Assembly: GCA_947396885.1 (NCBI GenBank)
Contig: OX377202.1
Coordinates: 79,642,643-79,706,642, forward strand
Direction: 5' to 3'
DNA from: Heligmosomoides polygyrus polygyrus
Taxonomy: Eukaryota; Nematoda; Chromadorea; Rhabditida; Heligmosomidae
DNA: 64,000 nt
Part shown: one piece after another, positions 21,146-32,994 of the stretch
Layout of the letters: every line of letters starts with the position of its first letter
Position numbering within the stretch: position 1 is the stretch's first letter
Made by a program: the position numbers and the translations under genes
The notes under the pieces: generated by a model
Databases searched by the model: none
Told to the model about the DNA's origin: nothing
Seen by the model: the letters and a program-made list of their open reading frames with translations, nothing else

Positions 21146-21271
21146 AATTTGATGTTGAAGAAACTCATTTCAATTCGAAAAAGCTCGCTTAGATTTCCAA
21201 AGACTTCTGCTAGCTTAGAAGAGTGTCCAACTCGATATGAAAAGTGCCTAATTAGATATGAAAATGTCTTG
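21146..21271 (+). repeat. 21-bp unit array, locus A right (6 units)
   Basis: Units at 21167, 21188, 21209, 21230 and 21251 each run 21 bp, for example ACTCGATATGAAAAGTGCCT and ATTAGATATGAAAATGTCTT. They face the left array in inverted orientation across the core. There is no open frame through the array (21 bp would be seven codons but stops occur), so it is not a coding repeat. Confidence 0.65.
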
Positions 21272-22943
21272 ACAACCTGCCCTGTTGTACATGGTTTGGT
21301 GTGTGCCTTCTCAGATTTTGGAAAATCTACGCTATGTAGCCAACTTGTGTGGAGATTGCATAAAGTCAGCTAAACCTATTCTAGATTCTGTAAGTTTTAC
21401 ACGATTCAGTTTAATACTGTATTGTTTGAAATTTGCGCTCAATTTTGAAGTCTTATATTTAAAGCCTACCTAAGAAAGTAGCGCTACAGATTGCCCGAGA
21501 AAATGTGGCTCAGCGCCGTCCTTTCATCTCCTCGACAGGGCGCAGTGCCACTGGGGCTCACACCCAGGCGCGAGCGTCGGCCGGGCCATAGAGCGCTGGT
21601 CGGGTTAAGTCGCAGCGATCTCAGAACTCAGCAGAGACGAAGGCGGCAAAATATCGATCCTCTCAATTTTCGGTAATGTTAGATCGATCGAAAGCTCGCG
21701 TTGTGCTTAACATCGTCAGCACAACGGTCTCTCATGTGAAGCTAGAGCTCCCGAGTAAACGCTGAAAACAACGGAAAATCGGGATTGATTTTTTGTCTAA
21801 ATTAAGATGCTTGAGGACAGTGACCAAGAAGAAAGTGAACCATTCTATGACCAGCGCCTTGAAGCCGCCGACATAGAAAATAGATGGAAGGAAGCTTAGC
21901 TCCGTAACTATATTCCCTAAGATGTTATAGTTCGTTAAATGTACAAAACCACTTGCTGAACAAATAAAGGCAAGGATTTAAAGCTATAAAACCTGGGTAT
22001 TTGTTGAATTTGTGAGGGTTCTTGTAGCAAAAGTGAGAGGACGCACGTTCTTTCACACACTACTTAGGTCTGTTTCATATGAGAGAAATCACTGGCTGCC
22101 AAAATGAAGGCAAAAATGTTAAGAAAAGGTTTCGCGTATTTGCAGCGGAACAAATCCACTTTTAGCTGTTTTTGTAGAGCTTATCATTTTTGGGGCTACC
22201 ATTCTGACGGCAATAGCATGCAGAAGACGAATTTGACGATACATTTGAAATTCCTGAGTAAACACCACCGTGGACTTCGGAGGGGTCGTAAAACAATTAA
22301 CAACCGCTCTAAGGGAAGCTGCCTACAACTAGATCACTTTTTAACAGAATTAACTTTTTCACATTCCAGTGGATTTGCGCTGAAGCGAGGAATCGTTTGC
22401 TATAAGGTTTATTTCGAGAGGATCGCTATGAACAAAGTTGTGCGAGTGCGACGGTTTGCGACGGAAACATCTGTCGCAAAGCGTCGATTGTTCACAAATT
22501 AGGAGCGGTATATATCATTCATGAAGCTTCGTCAAGTTCAAACAAGCGACCATGTGACCGTTCAGTTCAAGGAAGAAAAGCCACGACGGCGCTCGTTGAA
22601 GAAAATTACTAGAAGTGATCTCGGAAAGGCTCTAGCCCAATACTGAGTGTGCGATCATTAGTTCGGTCTTCCAACGCAAATCACGCTAAAATGACTTGGA
22701 AACGATGGTAGGGAGCAGTGGTGGAGAACGATGCTGCTTTCATGAAGGAATAGACGTCAGGATTTATCAGCCCTTCTACTCTAGTTTTTTCCTTATCATA
22801 CCTTGGGCAATTCGTACCTTGGGCAACACGAGCATTTGAATTCGTAACTGCCTATGCGTTCTACACGCAGTTTGCTGTATCGTTATTACCAATTTCCTAT
22901 ACAGTGCACTATATTTCCTATAAAATTTCCTAGATATGCTTAC

Positions 22944-23999
22944 CGAATGGTCGAGCGGTTTTCTGATCCTTCAGGTTTTCGCCCTCGTTCAATAGGCGTC
23001 CATGCAGAGTAGTATGCAAGCTCTCGTAGCCTTGGGCAGTAGACAAGTACTCGGAAGCAGGAGCTGTCCTCAAAAGCTCTGATCCTTCAGCGGTCTTCAG
23101 GAAATCAACATCAACGGCCGTGTCCAAATTCTCGAAAAATGGAGCTGTACTCAAGGACTCCAGGCCAGCGGCAGTTCTTAATCGCTTCGAGCTGACATCT
23201 GCAGTCTGGCATTCAGAATCATGCGCAGTACTCAAATGTTGCGTTTCTAAGGCGGTTCTCAGACACTCTGTCATCGTTTCTGAAAAGCGAACGTCGATGA
23301 ATGGAAACCGAAAGAAGCGAAAGGTGAAACTTCAAGGGAGAAAGCATGTTTATTGGGCTTCTGCAGATAACCGATACTCACCCATCAAGTCATTGTTATC
23401 GCCCAGACCCTTATGCGGCTCCATAAGTACTGCTTCTTCGAACGATGAGCAGCTACTCAAAGTGGTATTCGAAGGGCCTGTAACCGACGAAGATTGCTTG
23501 TCACAAATCACAAACTGTTCCCAACGCCAATTAGTCATACCTAGAGAGCTTCCAATTCCGTTTCCATGACTTGATTCCTCGGAAGCTGAAACGCAAACAC
23601 TTGCAACTCCGGATGGAAAGGAAACTATCGCTTCCTGACACTTAACAACCTTCGACTAGCACTTCTCGATGGGAAGTGCCGTCATCGGGCAGAAGATTGT
23701 AGCTGTTCAGCGTCTCAGATGCCATCATATGCGCGCTCAGAAGCAGCGTCGAGCTGATAGAACTTGTCGCAGCGGCCGACAACAACGACGCCGAGGACCA
23801 CGAATCCAACCTAAACATCGCTTTCACCTATCTGGGTAAATACGCAAATTCAGACCTTTCCAACGAACTTTACTGTCCGCATCTGACCAGTTTTACACGG
23901 CGACAAGCTCTCCAGCGCAGTGCTTGAGTTGGCGACTGCCGAGGAGAGCGAAGTCGAAGGGCAGCAGTCGAGGTAGTCATCCAGATGCGTAGCAGGGAA
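22944..23999 (-). CDS. host gene fragment, four exons, nonapeptide-repeat protein
   Basis: Proposed exons on the minus strand: 23999-23899, 23810-23650, 23585-23382 and 23279-22944. Introns of 88, 64 and 102 nt end in TTCAG or TTTAG, and all reading phases agree. Donors are GTGTAA (weak), GTTGTT (weak), GTGAGT and, after the last exon, GTAAGC. The product is Ser/Thr-rich and acidic, starting near LDDYLDCCPSTS, and I do not recognise it. The last exon encodes about ten units of nine residues with the core L-x-T-A (LRTA, LSTA, LDTA, LKTA...). The Thr and Ala codons vary freely among units, which indicates selection on protein. Both gene ends lie outside the modelled exons. The exon at 23999 and its join are the least certain. 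Confidence 0.55.
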
Positions 24000-24631
24000 C
24001 TGAAATTATCACTCCAACTATCACTTTCAAAACTATCGTTTGAGTTGAGCGTTCATTAAATCCGAGTTTTTCCGTTTTCCGTTTCTCAACCGTTAGATTA
24101 TAAGCTATAGCTAGCCTAATGTTTGTAGTTATATAGTTATATTGAGTTATATAGTTAAAGTAGTTATATTGAAGTGTTGGTATAGTTGTTGTAGTTATAA
24201 AGGGAAAAGGACATTAATGCCCACTGTCGTATGCTGTTCGTGTCTAGCACGGAATCCTAGCCGGCGAGCTACAAACGCTATGCTTGTCCGTCCCCTCGTC
24301 CCAACAGTCTGTCTGTCTGTTTGTCCACCCTGGCCAGCCGCACAGCTCGATCGAAATTTTTGATCATTAGTCAGGGATAATGCTTCATCGGTCTAATCGT
24401 TAGGTTATATTTGTCAGCGGTTAGAGTTCTCAACAAGTAATCAATATCGACCATAGAGTCGTTGTCGATCTATTTTATAGATTTTTCTTGAAGCTCGTCA
24501 TTTGAGGTGGGTACTGTATATCTTTGGCAAAAGGCACAATTCAGAATAAGTGGACAATATCGGCTATTGCCAAATGCAACGGCCAACCTCTAACTACATA
24601 GATGTTGGCTATAAAGCAATGTACACACGAA

Positions 24632-24847
24632 CTATTTTATAAATAAACCATGCCGCTGGAGAAATACGATAATTAAGTACAGTTCCCCCATTAGAACAGT
24701 TTCTAGCGAATACGCATTTCCACGATTCCTTTTCACTTTTTCAGAAGTGATTGCCCCGAAACAAGCAATTGAAATAAGTAGCAACACTCGATGAACAAAA
24801 ATATGTCCATCTTCGCGGCAAAAGCGTTTCGTCTTGACGAAGCGCAT
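24632..24847 (-). CDS. possible exon, transporter-like helices
   Basis: A 71-codon frame: HRVLLLISIACFGAITSEKV, then RNRGNAYSLETVLMGELYLI. The pattern of one helix, a short basic linker, then S-x-E-T-V-L-x-x-E-L resembles the N-terminal part of SLC35A-type nucleotide-sugar transporters. That is a weak resemblance made by eye. No convincing splice donor was found and the flanks are not coding. It may be an exon remnant or chance. Confidence 0.2.
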   Translation of the reverse strand: MRFVKTKRFCREDGHIFVHRVLLLISIACFGAITSEKVKRNRGNAYSLETVLMGELYLIIVFLQRHGLFIK

Positions 24848-25499
24848 GGACCTCTAGGAACCTCCACCTCCAAAAGTAATATTGCTCCTGCTTTTAACGG
24901 AAGTCTTACTCTCGCGTTTCACTGAACTAAGAAGGAGACACTCTTTTCGATGCTATTCGTTCTCGCTTCAAGAGAGGGGAATTCGACGAATCGAGCGCTG
25001 AAACTTTCAATCGACCATTCACCTCGATCGAGCTCCGAGTGGTGATCAAGACATGCCAAAAGCTGCTCAAGTGAAAGCAAAGTAAACGATTTATGAAGGT
25101 AAGTGATGCTCAGAGTAACAAGTCTGATCCACCGAGTCACACAGACAGAGCTGAATCGAGCACGTGAACCCCGAGCAAAAGCCTATTCCAAGCTATGTTC
25201 ACAGTACCAAGGAGGAGTTGGTGTCGACATTCTACCGCCCCACAGGCTATGTCTATTGTAGGCTTCAAATAGAGAACAGTATTCTAAGAATAGCAGCTTT
25301 TGAAGAACTATGAGGTCTAGCATCTTGAGCGTTCATTTAGCCCCAGTATGGGAAGCATATCACATGGCCATGGATGTTTGTAACCCTCGTTTAGTCTCCA
25401 ATAGTTTTAAGAAAACGTTGTTGAACAATTTGGAGAGACCAAATATCACCTCGCTGCTGCAAGGATTCTGTTCACCTATTCTTACCCTTTGGGACTGCC

Positions 25500-26300
25500 G
25501 TGCTGCTGTCCCTCAATAAGGAAGGAATTTGTCGCGACCGCGATCGCTCCTCGGTCCGTGTCCGGCCCGGGCGCGCTGTTTCCCACGGTAGCTTGCCGAT
25601 GAGGCACCCTCGATCGGCCTGGGCGCATGGGAAAATTGGTGACGTAGCACCATCGATCGGCGCGCGCCGCCTCCTCTCGTCCGGCGCGCGGCCTTTCGAC
25701 GTCCCGTGCTCCCGCGACGAGGTCTGCCGACCTCTCGCTCTGCGCCCTTCTTCCGGATGGCTACCGCGGGGCCTCGCCCCTGCATTCGTGGACCGACAAT
25801 ACGGACGGGAGCGCCAGGAGAGGGCCGCGGGGTCTAGTGGGCATCATGCTCACCCCCGCGGCCTCAGGAGTCATATTCACGCCGGCCACGGAGGACGCCT
25901 AGTATTCTCGCCACTGCATTGTCGGATACCTATTGGTTGCGAAGCGAAATGAATCCTACGCCGTATACTGTGTGCGTGTGTGGAGGAGCCGGGTGAGTCC
26001 CTTAGTTTCAAGGGCATTGTCACATGTATAGGTATTGTGTGTATATTTCCTTATCACCCTGTGGGTTCCCTTGGGTTCGGGTCGTCCCCTGAAACGGAGA
26101 GGGAGCTGAGGAGCCGGGTGGCTCGGGGCCGAGGGATGAGGCCAGCCGGCGAAGCTGGAGTTCCATCAATACGTCTAGGCAATACGTGCGACTGTGGCAA
26201 TACGTGGGAGACCTGTGGGGTTAGGTAAGATCTGGGAACCCTCCGGTGCCCTTGGAGCGACACGGAGCCGCAAAGGCAACATGAGGAACGCCTCAGCCTG
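25500..26300. other. GC-rich block with hairpin, no gene recognised
   Basis: About 800 bp of markedly higher GC than the surroundings, with many CG dinucleotides. Overlapping open frames on both strands are a by-product of composition. GGCCGCGGGG (25823) pairs with CCCCGCGGCC (25854) around a 20-nt loop. GAGGAGCCGGGTG occurs twice (25983 and 26110). It does not match rRNA motifs I know. From 23999 to 25500 only the low-confidence ORF above and AT-rich DNA are present. Confidence 0.45.
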
Positions 26301-26800
26301 CGGGGCCACCGATCGCAACAGAATTCGACAAACAAATAACGGGTCGTTTCGAAGAACGAATCGGATATGGCCGCTATTTCTTCTGGAAGAACGCGACAGC
26401 TATGCATAATAGGTATAGTGAAGGCTCTGTTGCCTTTATGCGTGAACAACCATCAGATTGTCTTAAACATTTCTGAGCATTGTGAAGACAGGTGTGAACT
26501 AGTTGCAGTAGTAGCAAAAGTTAGTGTGAGATTGAGAAGGGGCAAAACATAAAAATCCACAATCAGTAGAGCTTTACCTCGTCTAGAAAACCTTTCTCAA
26601 TCCCACAAGACTGCATCTCCATGAAAGGCTTCAGCTCAAGCCATGCTTGAGAACGAGACAGGAACCTGTCGACAAGTAAGAGCGTCTCGCGAAGACCCGA
26701 CATCGCGGACACCACCTGAATACCAATACCATCGACAAAAATTCTCAGATATCAAAACATCACAACCGGAAGGCTACTTGTACAAGCATAAATATTTACA

Positions 26801-27605
26801 CAAGTTTCACTTCGATTTGGACCGTTTTTAAATCAAAATTTAAATGCGTTATTTCAAGAAAACCTAACGTTTTTAAATCAAAATGAACATCTTACAAACC
26901 AAAAGGAGCGCTTTTCAGACTCAATTGGACTCAAATAAAAACTCTCTAACACGGATAGAATGATTTTTTGTTTAGGGAAAGTTCAGTAAAGCTTCTTTAA
27001 AGTTTTCAATTCATCTGCCTCAATGAGTGAACCCAATGTTTGCAATTCTATGGAGACTATTTTTAGGAGGAGTAATGAGCTACATTTTGTCTTAAAGCAT
27101 GTGAAGGCAGGAATCGTATAGTGAAGTACATAGAAGAAGAGATCACACCAGGTAGTAGATCGTCGCTATATTTATTCGATTGATAATGTAAATACTGCTT
27201 ACTTGAAATAAGGGTGTGAGGATACGAGTATTTTTATAGCTGTCCTTGTTGTACCGTTGACATCTGGATTACTCCGCGCAAACAAAAAAATTTCTTCGAA
27301 TCGAGTAAAAATCGCGACGATCTAGTCGAGTGCAAGACGCTATCTTTTTTATAAACACACTGAATGATTATTGCCTTCCTGCCCTCTAAAATTTCAACTC
27401 ATTATTATTCCTCAAATAAAAAGAATATTTTTAAAATTTTAAGCGGTGTTTTCACTTACTGGGGCAGGTGAATTAAAAAATTTCAAATAATTTAGGGAAT
27501 TTCCACGTTAATTTCAAAAGCGTCAAGCTTGCTTGAAAGAGCGTCCCATTAGATTTGAAAGGTCTCCGATGCGGTTTGAAAAGTGTCTAACGTGACGGGA
27601 AAATG
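26801..27605. repeat. locus B: paired 21-bp arrays around shared core
   Basis: Left array 26801-26926 (units such as CTAACGTTTTTAAATCAAAA and GAACATCTTACAAACCAAAA) and right array 27480-27605 (GTCCCATTAGATTTGAAAGG, CTCCGATGCGGTTTGAAAAG) each hold six 21-bp units in inverted orientation. Between them lie AGCTGTCCTTGTTGTACC at 27238 and the stem TAGATCGTCGC...GCGACGATCTA (27155/27314). The layout and core match locus A 6.4 kb away, but the outer 1-kb arms of locus A are absent here. Confidence 0.65.
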
Positions 27606-28574
27606 GTATATTTTGATGTCCATCGTAGCAGTATCCAGCATTCGAGGAAGTGCAAACAGTTTACGAAAACACTGCCCAGCAAAACCCCCATTCCATCGTA
27701 CAAGTTTTTCCGAGTTATAGAAGATTTTCGGAAGTTCTACAAAGACATCTGGTGAGAGCCATGCTGAGGCCAAGTGAAACGGCCAAATATGTTCCACTGG
27801 CCTGCGCAACCATATCATTCAACTCCATCGTAGGCGTCACAGGTGTTTTCCTTCGCATTGTGTCCATGTCTTCCATCTGGAATTGGATAAAGGACTCTCA
27901 TTCCATGTATTCTGAATCGTTCTCATTACTGTCTTCTACTACTGCTCTTAACGATCATAATGGGTGCTGGCTGCCTCCACTTCACTAAATCAAAGCACCG
28001 CCATATCGACATGAAAACAGCACGGTGGTGCAACTCTAACGATCAGACCCATCAGAATTTATCAATATAACGCGAAACAGAAAACTTTTTGTGAAGCGAC
28101 CCTCTTGGCTACAATGGCATAAGCCTCAACATCTCTTCGTTGGGAAACGTTTAGTTCCTCGTATGAAACAAATTTGTCGCAGCATTTTTCGTGCTTTGAA
28201 GTCAAGCCAAAAATTACTACCTTAAGCTGGGCGATCGATTAAACTGAGCTGCCTACCCGTCAACTTCGACAACCCTGAGACTCTACAATAGAAATCTTAT
28301 GCGATTTTTCGTCTAAAAACACACTTTGAAAAGATAGTACCAAGCGGGGATGTTCGTTGCCACATTATAATAATATGCAAATAAATATTATAAATATAGA
28401 TATTAGAAATAAAATAAATTTGACAAATATAATAATAAATATGACAACAGCGGCCGCGTTTTTAGGCGTTTGAGCTGAAAGGACGTTAAAAGGCAGGGGA
28501 GGCCCTTTTCACCCGCGAAGTGTCTTTTTTAATAACTCCCTCACAGTTCCATAGCTTGAAAAAGAAACATAAAT

Positions 28575-31500
28575 TTGAGCCAGGGTCAAGCGTGGGGTTC
28601 GATTTTTGATGGAAATTTACGACCCCCCTCTAAAGCGGAATTTGTACGACCCCTCCCTCTCTCTTCCACTGTTCTATTTCTTGTATTTCTTGATTTTTTC
28701 AAGGTTTCTTGTGCAGTTTGAACTCTTTAATAGATTCTTCTTTTCAGGTGCGGCTTCGGCACTGAAGAGGACAATAAACGAGTTCCCTGATCAATAATGC
28801 TTCCAAAACACAATAAAATTCTTTAAAATTTTGAACGCTATTTTCGACACTTCAAAATAAAGATCTTCTGGTAGCAGTTTCCAATCATCACTGATCAATT
28901 TATGGAGTTTTTTTTTTCAGGACACCATGGACACGGAACATTCTTCTACCTGAAGTAGCGACGTTTGCATTTGAAATTGTGCTCCGAAATTGTGTTATAT
29001 AAAAATTTGAGTATTACTTTCTGACGACGACTCAACTGCTTTCCTTATAAATTTTTTGAAGCGTTCCTCGAATCGATTATGGAGTGGAAAAAGGAAGGAT
29101 GGACGATGGACTTCTCTCGGAAATAATGTTCTCCCATCCTAAGAAAACGTCATAAAAAGCGAAAATGGAGCTAAAAAACCCCAGCTCTGTACATGATACA
29201 GCAAAAAACAAGATTTTCCGCAGCGATGACGGAACTGCGATGACGATATGATTAGGATGGAACGTAAGCAAAATTCTCGTTTTTCATAAAAAAATATTTT
29301 TTTAGCCGAAGCAGACCACCCATACGAATAAAATTTTGCCACAAAAACTTCCAAGTCATGACCAATGCACAGTGAAAAAATCATGATTTTCTGGATCGAA
29401 CAGGATGAATCGACCTCAGGTCGACTTTGCACCAACGTCATTGGAGCATGAAACTAAACGTTCACAAAAAGGTTCATAACTCGGTAAGTTTTTCGTATTT
29501 TGAAAATTCTTCTAGCAAGAAGAAGATAAAACGCTCTTTCTCCCAGTGTAAAAATCTTTTCCAGAAAAGGAGTCGTCACGCGTGGCTGCTGGTTCGATTT
29601 TTGTGCGAAAAAAATGAAATGGCTTCACAAAAATATTCATAACTTGACCTATTCTTCGAAGTTTCAAAATCCCGCTAGCTTTGCAGAAACTAGAGGAAGA
29701 GCCCTTTCTTGCTATGTAAAAATTAATGTCCAAAAATTCGGTCTTCATGCGCGGCAGGGGAGGTACAATTTCGGCTCCATGTCGCGAAAAACGTACCGGA
29801 AATCGAACCCCCCCCCCCCCGCCCCGCATGATACCCCCTTCTTGGAAAACGGTTCTTATATGGTTAGAAAGCACATTTGCTCTACTTTTGATGAGCAAAC
29901 GGAGTTTTTAATTTTCGGAAAAATAGCCGAGATATGATCAATTTTCGGAAGTCGTGAACTGAATCTCGGATCGACCTTTCACCGACGTCACCGGAGTGAT
30001 CTCACAAAAATGCTCATAACTCGGTAAGTTTTTAGAAGTTTCAAAATTCCTCTAAATTTTCTAAAACTAGATAAAGTGCGCTTTCCTACCATGTAAAAAT
30101 CGATCTTCAAAAAAAGGTTTCTTCATGCGCGGCAGGGGAGGTTCAATTTCGGCTCCATGTCGCGAAAATACGTACCGAAAATCGACCCCCCCCCCCGCCC
30201 CGCATGAAGATCCCTTTCTTGGAAACCGGTTCTTACATGGTTAGAGAGAACATTTGCTCTACTTTTGATGAGCAAACGGAGTTTTTAATTTTCGGAAAAA
30301 TAGCCGAGATATGATCAATTTTCGGAAGTCGTGAACTGAATCTCGGATCGACCCTTCACCGACGTCACCGGAGTGATCTCACAAAAATGCTCATAACTCG
30401 GTAAGTTTTTAGAAGTTTCAAAATTCCTCTAAATTTTCTAAAACTAGATAAAGTGCGCTTTCCTACCATGTAAAAATCGATCTTCAAAAAAAGGTTTCTT
30501 CATGCGCGGCAGGGGAGGTTCAATTTCGGCTCCATGTCGCGAAAATACGTACCGAAAATCGACCCCCCCCCCGCCCCGCATGAAGATCCCTTTCTTGGAA
30601 ACCGGTTCTTACATGGTTAGAGAGAACATTTGCTCTATTTTTTGATGAGCGAGTGGGATTTTTGATTTTCGAAAAAATAGCCGAGATATGGTCAATTTTC
30701 GGAAGTCGTGAATTGAATCCTTCACCGGCGTCATCGGAGTGATTTCACAAAAATGCTCATAACTCGGTAAGTTTGTAGAAGTTTCAAAATTCCTCTACCT
30801 TTTCTAAAACTAGATAAAGTGCGATTTTTGCCGAAAATCGACCAGAAATCGAACCCCCCCCCCCCGCCCCGCATGAAGATCCCTTTTTTGCTAAACGAGT
30901 TTGTAACCGTAAAGAAGCGCTGTTTACCTACTTTTCAAAAAGCTAGCGGGATTTTTGAATTTCTAAAAAATAACCGAGTTATGAATATTTTTGTGAAATC
31001 ACTCCGATGACGCCGGTGAAGGATTCAGTTCACGACTTCCGAAAATTGATCATATCTCGGCTATTTTTTCGAAAATCATGAATCCCACTCGCTCATCAAA
31101 AAATAGAGCAAATGTGCTCTCTAACCATGTAAGAACCGGTTTCCAAGAAAGGGATCTTCATGCGGGGCGGGGGGGGGGGTTCGATTTTCGGTACGTATTT
31201 TCGCGACATGGAGCCGAAATTGAACCTCCCCTGCCGCGCATGAAGACCGAATTTTTGGACATTAATATTCACACAGCAAGAAAGGGCTCTTCCTCTAGTT
31301 TCTGTAAAGCTAGCGGGATTTTTTGAAACTTTGAAGAATTTTTCAAGTTATGAATATTTTGGTGAAGCCACTTCAATTTTTTTTTCGCTCAAAAATCGAA
31401 CCAGCAGCCACGCGTGACGACTCCTTTTCTGGAAAACGATTTCTACACCATGAGAAAGGGCGTTTTATCTACTTTACGAGAAACTAAAAGAATTTTCAAA

Positions 31501-32716
31501 ATTCGAAAAACTTACCGAGTTATGAACCTTTTTGTGAACGTTCAATTTTATGCTCCGATGACGTTGGTGCAAAGGACGATTCAACCTGTTCTATCCAGAA
31601 AATCACAATTTCTTCACAGTGAATTGATCAAAATTTCTGGGTTCTTGTGGCTAGATTTTATTCGTGTGGGTGATCTGCTTCGGCTAAAAAATAATATTTC
31701 CATGAAAAATGAGAATTTTGTATGCGATCCATCTTCGTCATATCTTCATCGCAGCGGAGAAGCATAGTTTTTATTGTATGTTGAGCACGACTTAAAATTT
31801 TATATGACACAATTCCACTCTCTGTCGTCCTGTCCTTCAGAAGGTAGAAAAAAATTTTCCAGCGAGGAGTCCATCCATATTTCAATTGCGATTGATCATG
31901 TCAGAGAACGCAGTAGCCGCATGTAAATTGCCGTAACACGGAGATTTTTTGGGGCTCCTGGAAAATTCATAAAGCTCTAGTAGATGTGTTTTCCATGCTT
32001 TAAAAGGCAGGTTCTAAAACTAACATCTTCCATGTGATTAGTGTGTCGATATCTTTTCGGTAAATCGAGACGTCTGATCATATAGAATATCGTTTCAGAG
32101 AAACATAGTTTTATCACTGTGTGTCAAACGGGCTTAAAATTTTATAGGGTGCGATTTCATTTTCTGATGCTGTTTCCTGCAGGAGAGAAATTACTTTTCA
32201 AGCAAGTCAGTCCTTCGGTTGTCATTCCGTCATCGACTCGAAGAGCGCTTCAAAAATCTTGTAGGGAAAGCACTTAGGTCGTCATCAGTAATTTACACTT
32301 GAAATTTTATAGAGTGCAATTCTGGAAGTATATGTCGCTCATCAGGCAGAAAACTACCGTGTCCATGACGTCCTGGGAAAATCTGAAAAAATGAAAATCT
32401 CTCTTTGACTATAAATCTGCAGGCAAGAAATCTTTATTTTTCACTGCACAGTAATCGGCATTAATTTTTTTTTGATACTCAATCCTATTTTTTTAACTCC
32501 AGGAAACGCAAGTGCTTGTAAATCTCCGCATTGTCGTAGTCACACCTGGAAAAAACAACTTATTAATAGATGCAAACATCGTCTAAAAACCTGAATTTGG
32601 AGAGAGTCCTCTGCCAAAACCGAGAGAGTACGAACCCCCCCCCCCCTCCATTCGAGGCTACAGTACGACCCCCCCCCCTTCGATTCCCGAACCTCAAGCT
32701 TGACCCTGATTTGAGC
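28575..32716. mobile_element. 4.1-kb foldback element with C-run marks
   Basis: The left start TTTGAGCCAGGGTCAAGC and the right end (complement GAGCTCAAATCAGGGTCAAG) are inverted. Inward, pairs such as AGTCGTCACGCGTGGCTGCT (29571) against its complement (about 31400), and CATAACTCGGTAAG against CTTACCGAGTTATG, continue to a centre near 30880. Long C runs (29808, 30186, 30564, 30853, 32635, 32669) and the G run at 31160 mark equivalent points. No transposase was seen. Confidence 0.7.
29715..30845 (+). repeat. 377-bp tandem repeat, three units
   Basis: GATATG following ATAGCCGA occurs at 29931, 30308 and 30685, exactly 377 bp apart. Units two and three are almost identical for more than 200 bp (ATGCGCGGCAGGGGAGGTTC and CCTTTCTTGGAAACCGGTTC), while unit one is more diverged. 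Each unit contains a C run followed by GCCCCGCATGA. The array lies in the left arm of the foldback only, so the two arms differ in length. Confidence 0.85.
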
Positions 32717-32994
32717 TCATCAGGCTACTAAGTTTTGCTTTTTAGGCTCCGTCTTCAAAGATACAAATTTTCAGTTATGTTGCATAAATAATACACATAT
32801 GGGGCCGACAAAGTCAATCGAATGAGTGCAAGAGAACTATGAACTATGAAGGGATTTTATCTATGACAGGATTTTATCTAAGTGGAGATTACACATGAAC
32901 CAATGGATAAGCAGGTTATGCGTTTTATACCTGAAAGCATTCCTGGCATGAGCCGCCTGGATGGCTCACACCCCGGAGTCCCTTCCCTAGCCGA

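Larger units (their letters stand above)
19137..22508. mobile_element. 3.37-kb TA-flanked giant palindrome
   Basis: The ends read CCGCTCCTAATT...  inward on both strands, flanked by TA at 19135-19136 and 22509-22510. The outer arms (19137 to about 20195 and about 21450-22508) match at roughly 90% by eye. They include CCAGCGCTCTATGGCCCGGC and TTTGCGACAGATGTTTCCGT, the latter starting a small subterminal hairpin. The middle 1.25 kb is an older, more degenerate palindrome with the 21-bp arrays. No known transposase motif was found; the TA flanks suggest mobilisation by a Tc1/mariner-type enzyme (inference). Confidence 0.8.

Noticed and set aside
20454..21271. Type I piRNA (21U) cluster because of the 21-nt period
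   Set aside because: The upstream CTGTTTCA-type motif expected for each 21U locus was not seen, and the units are contiguous, which is not how 21U loci are arranged.
22104..22502. 132-codon ORF in the right palindrome arm as a gene
   Set aside because: The matching left arm carries the same sequence with a frameshift, and no motif or start context supports coding.
23120..23569. 149-codon plus-strand ORF
   Set aside because: It is antisense to the exons with the L-x-T-A repeat, where splice phase and codon pattern support the minus strand.
25500..26300. rRNA gene fragment
   Set aside because: High GC suggested it, but no conserved 18S, 28S or 5S motif that I know is present.
27650..27988. 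112-codon plus ORF as a membrane protein
   Set aside because: Some hydrophobic stretches, but no splice support, no family motif, and an overlapping minus frame of similar length.
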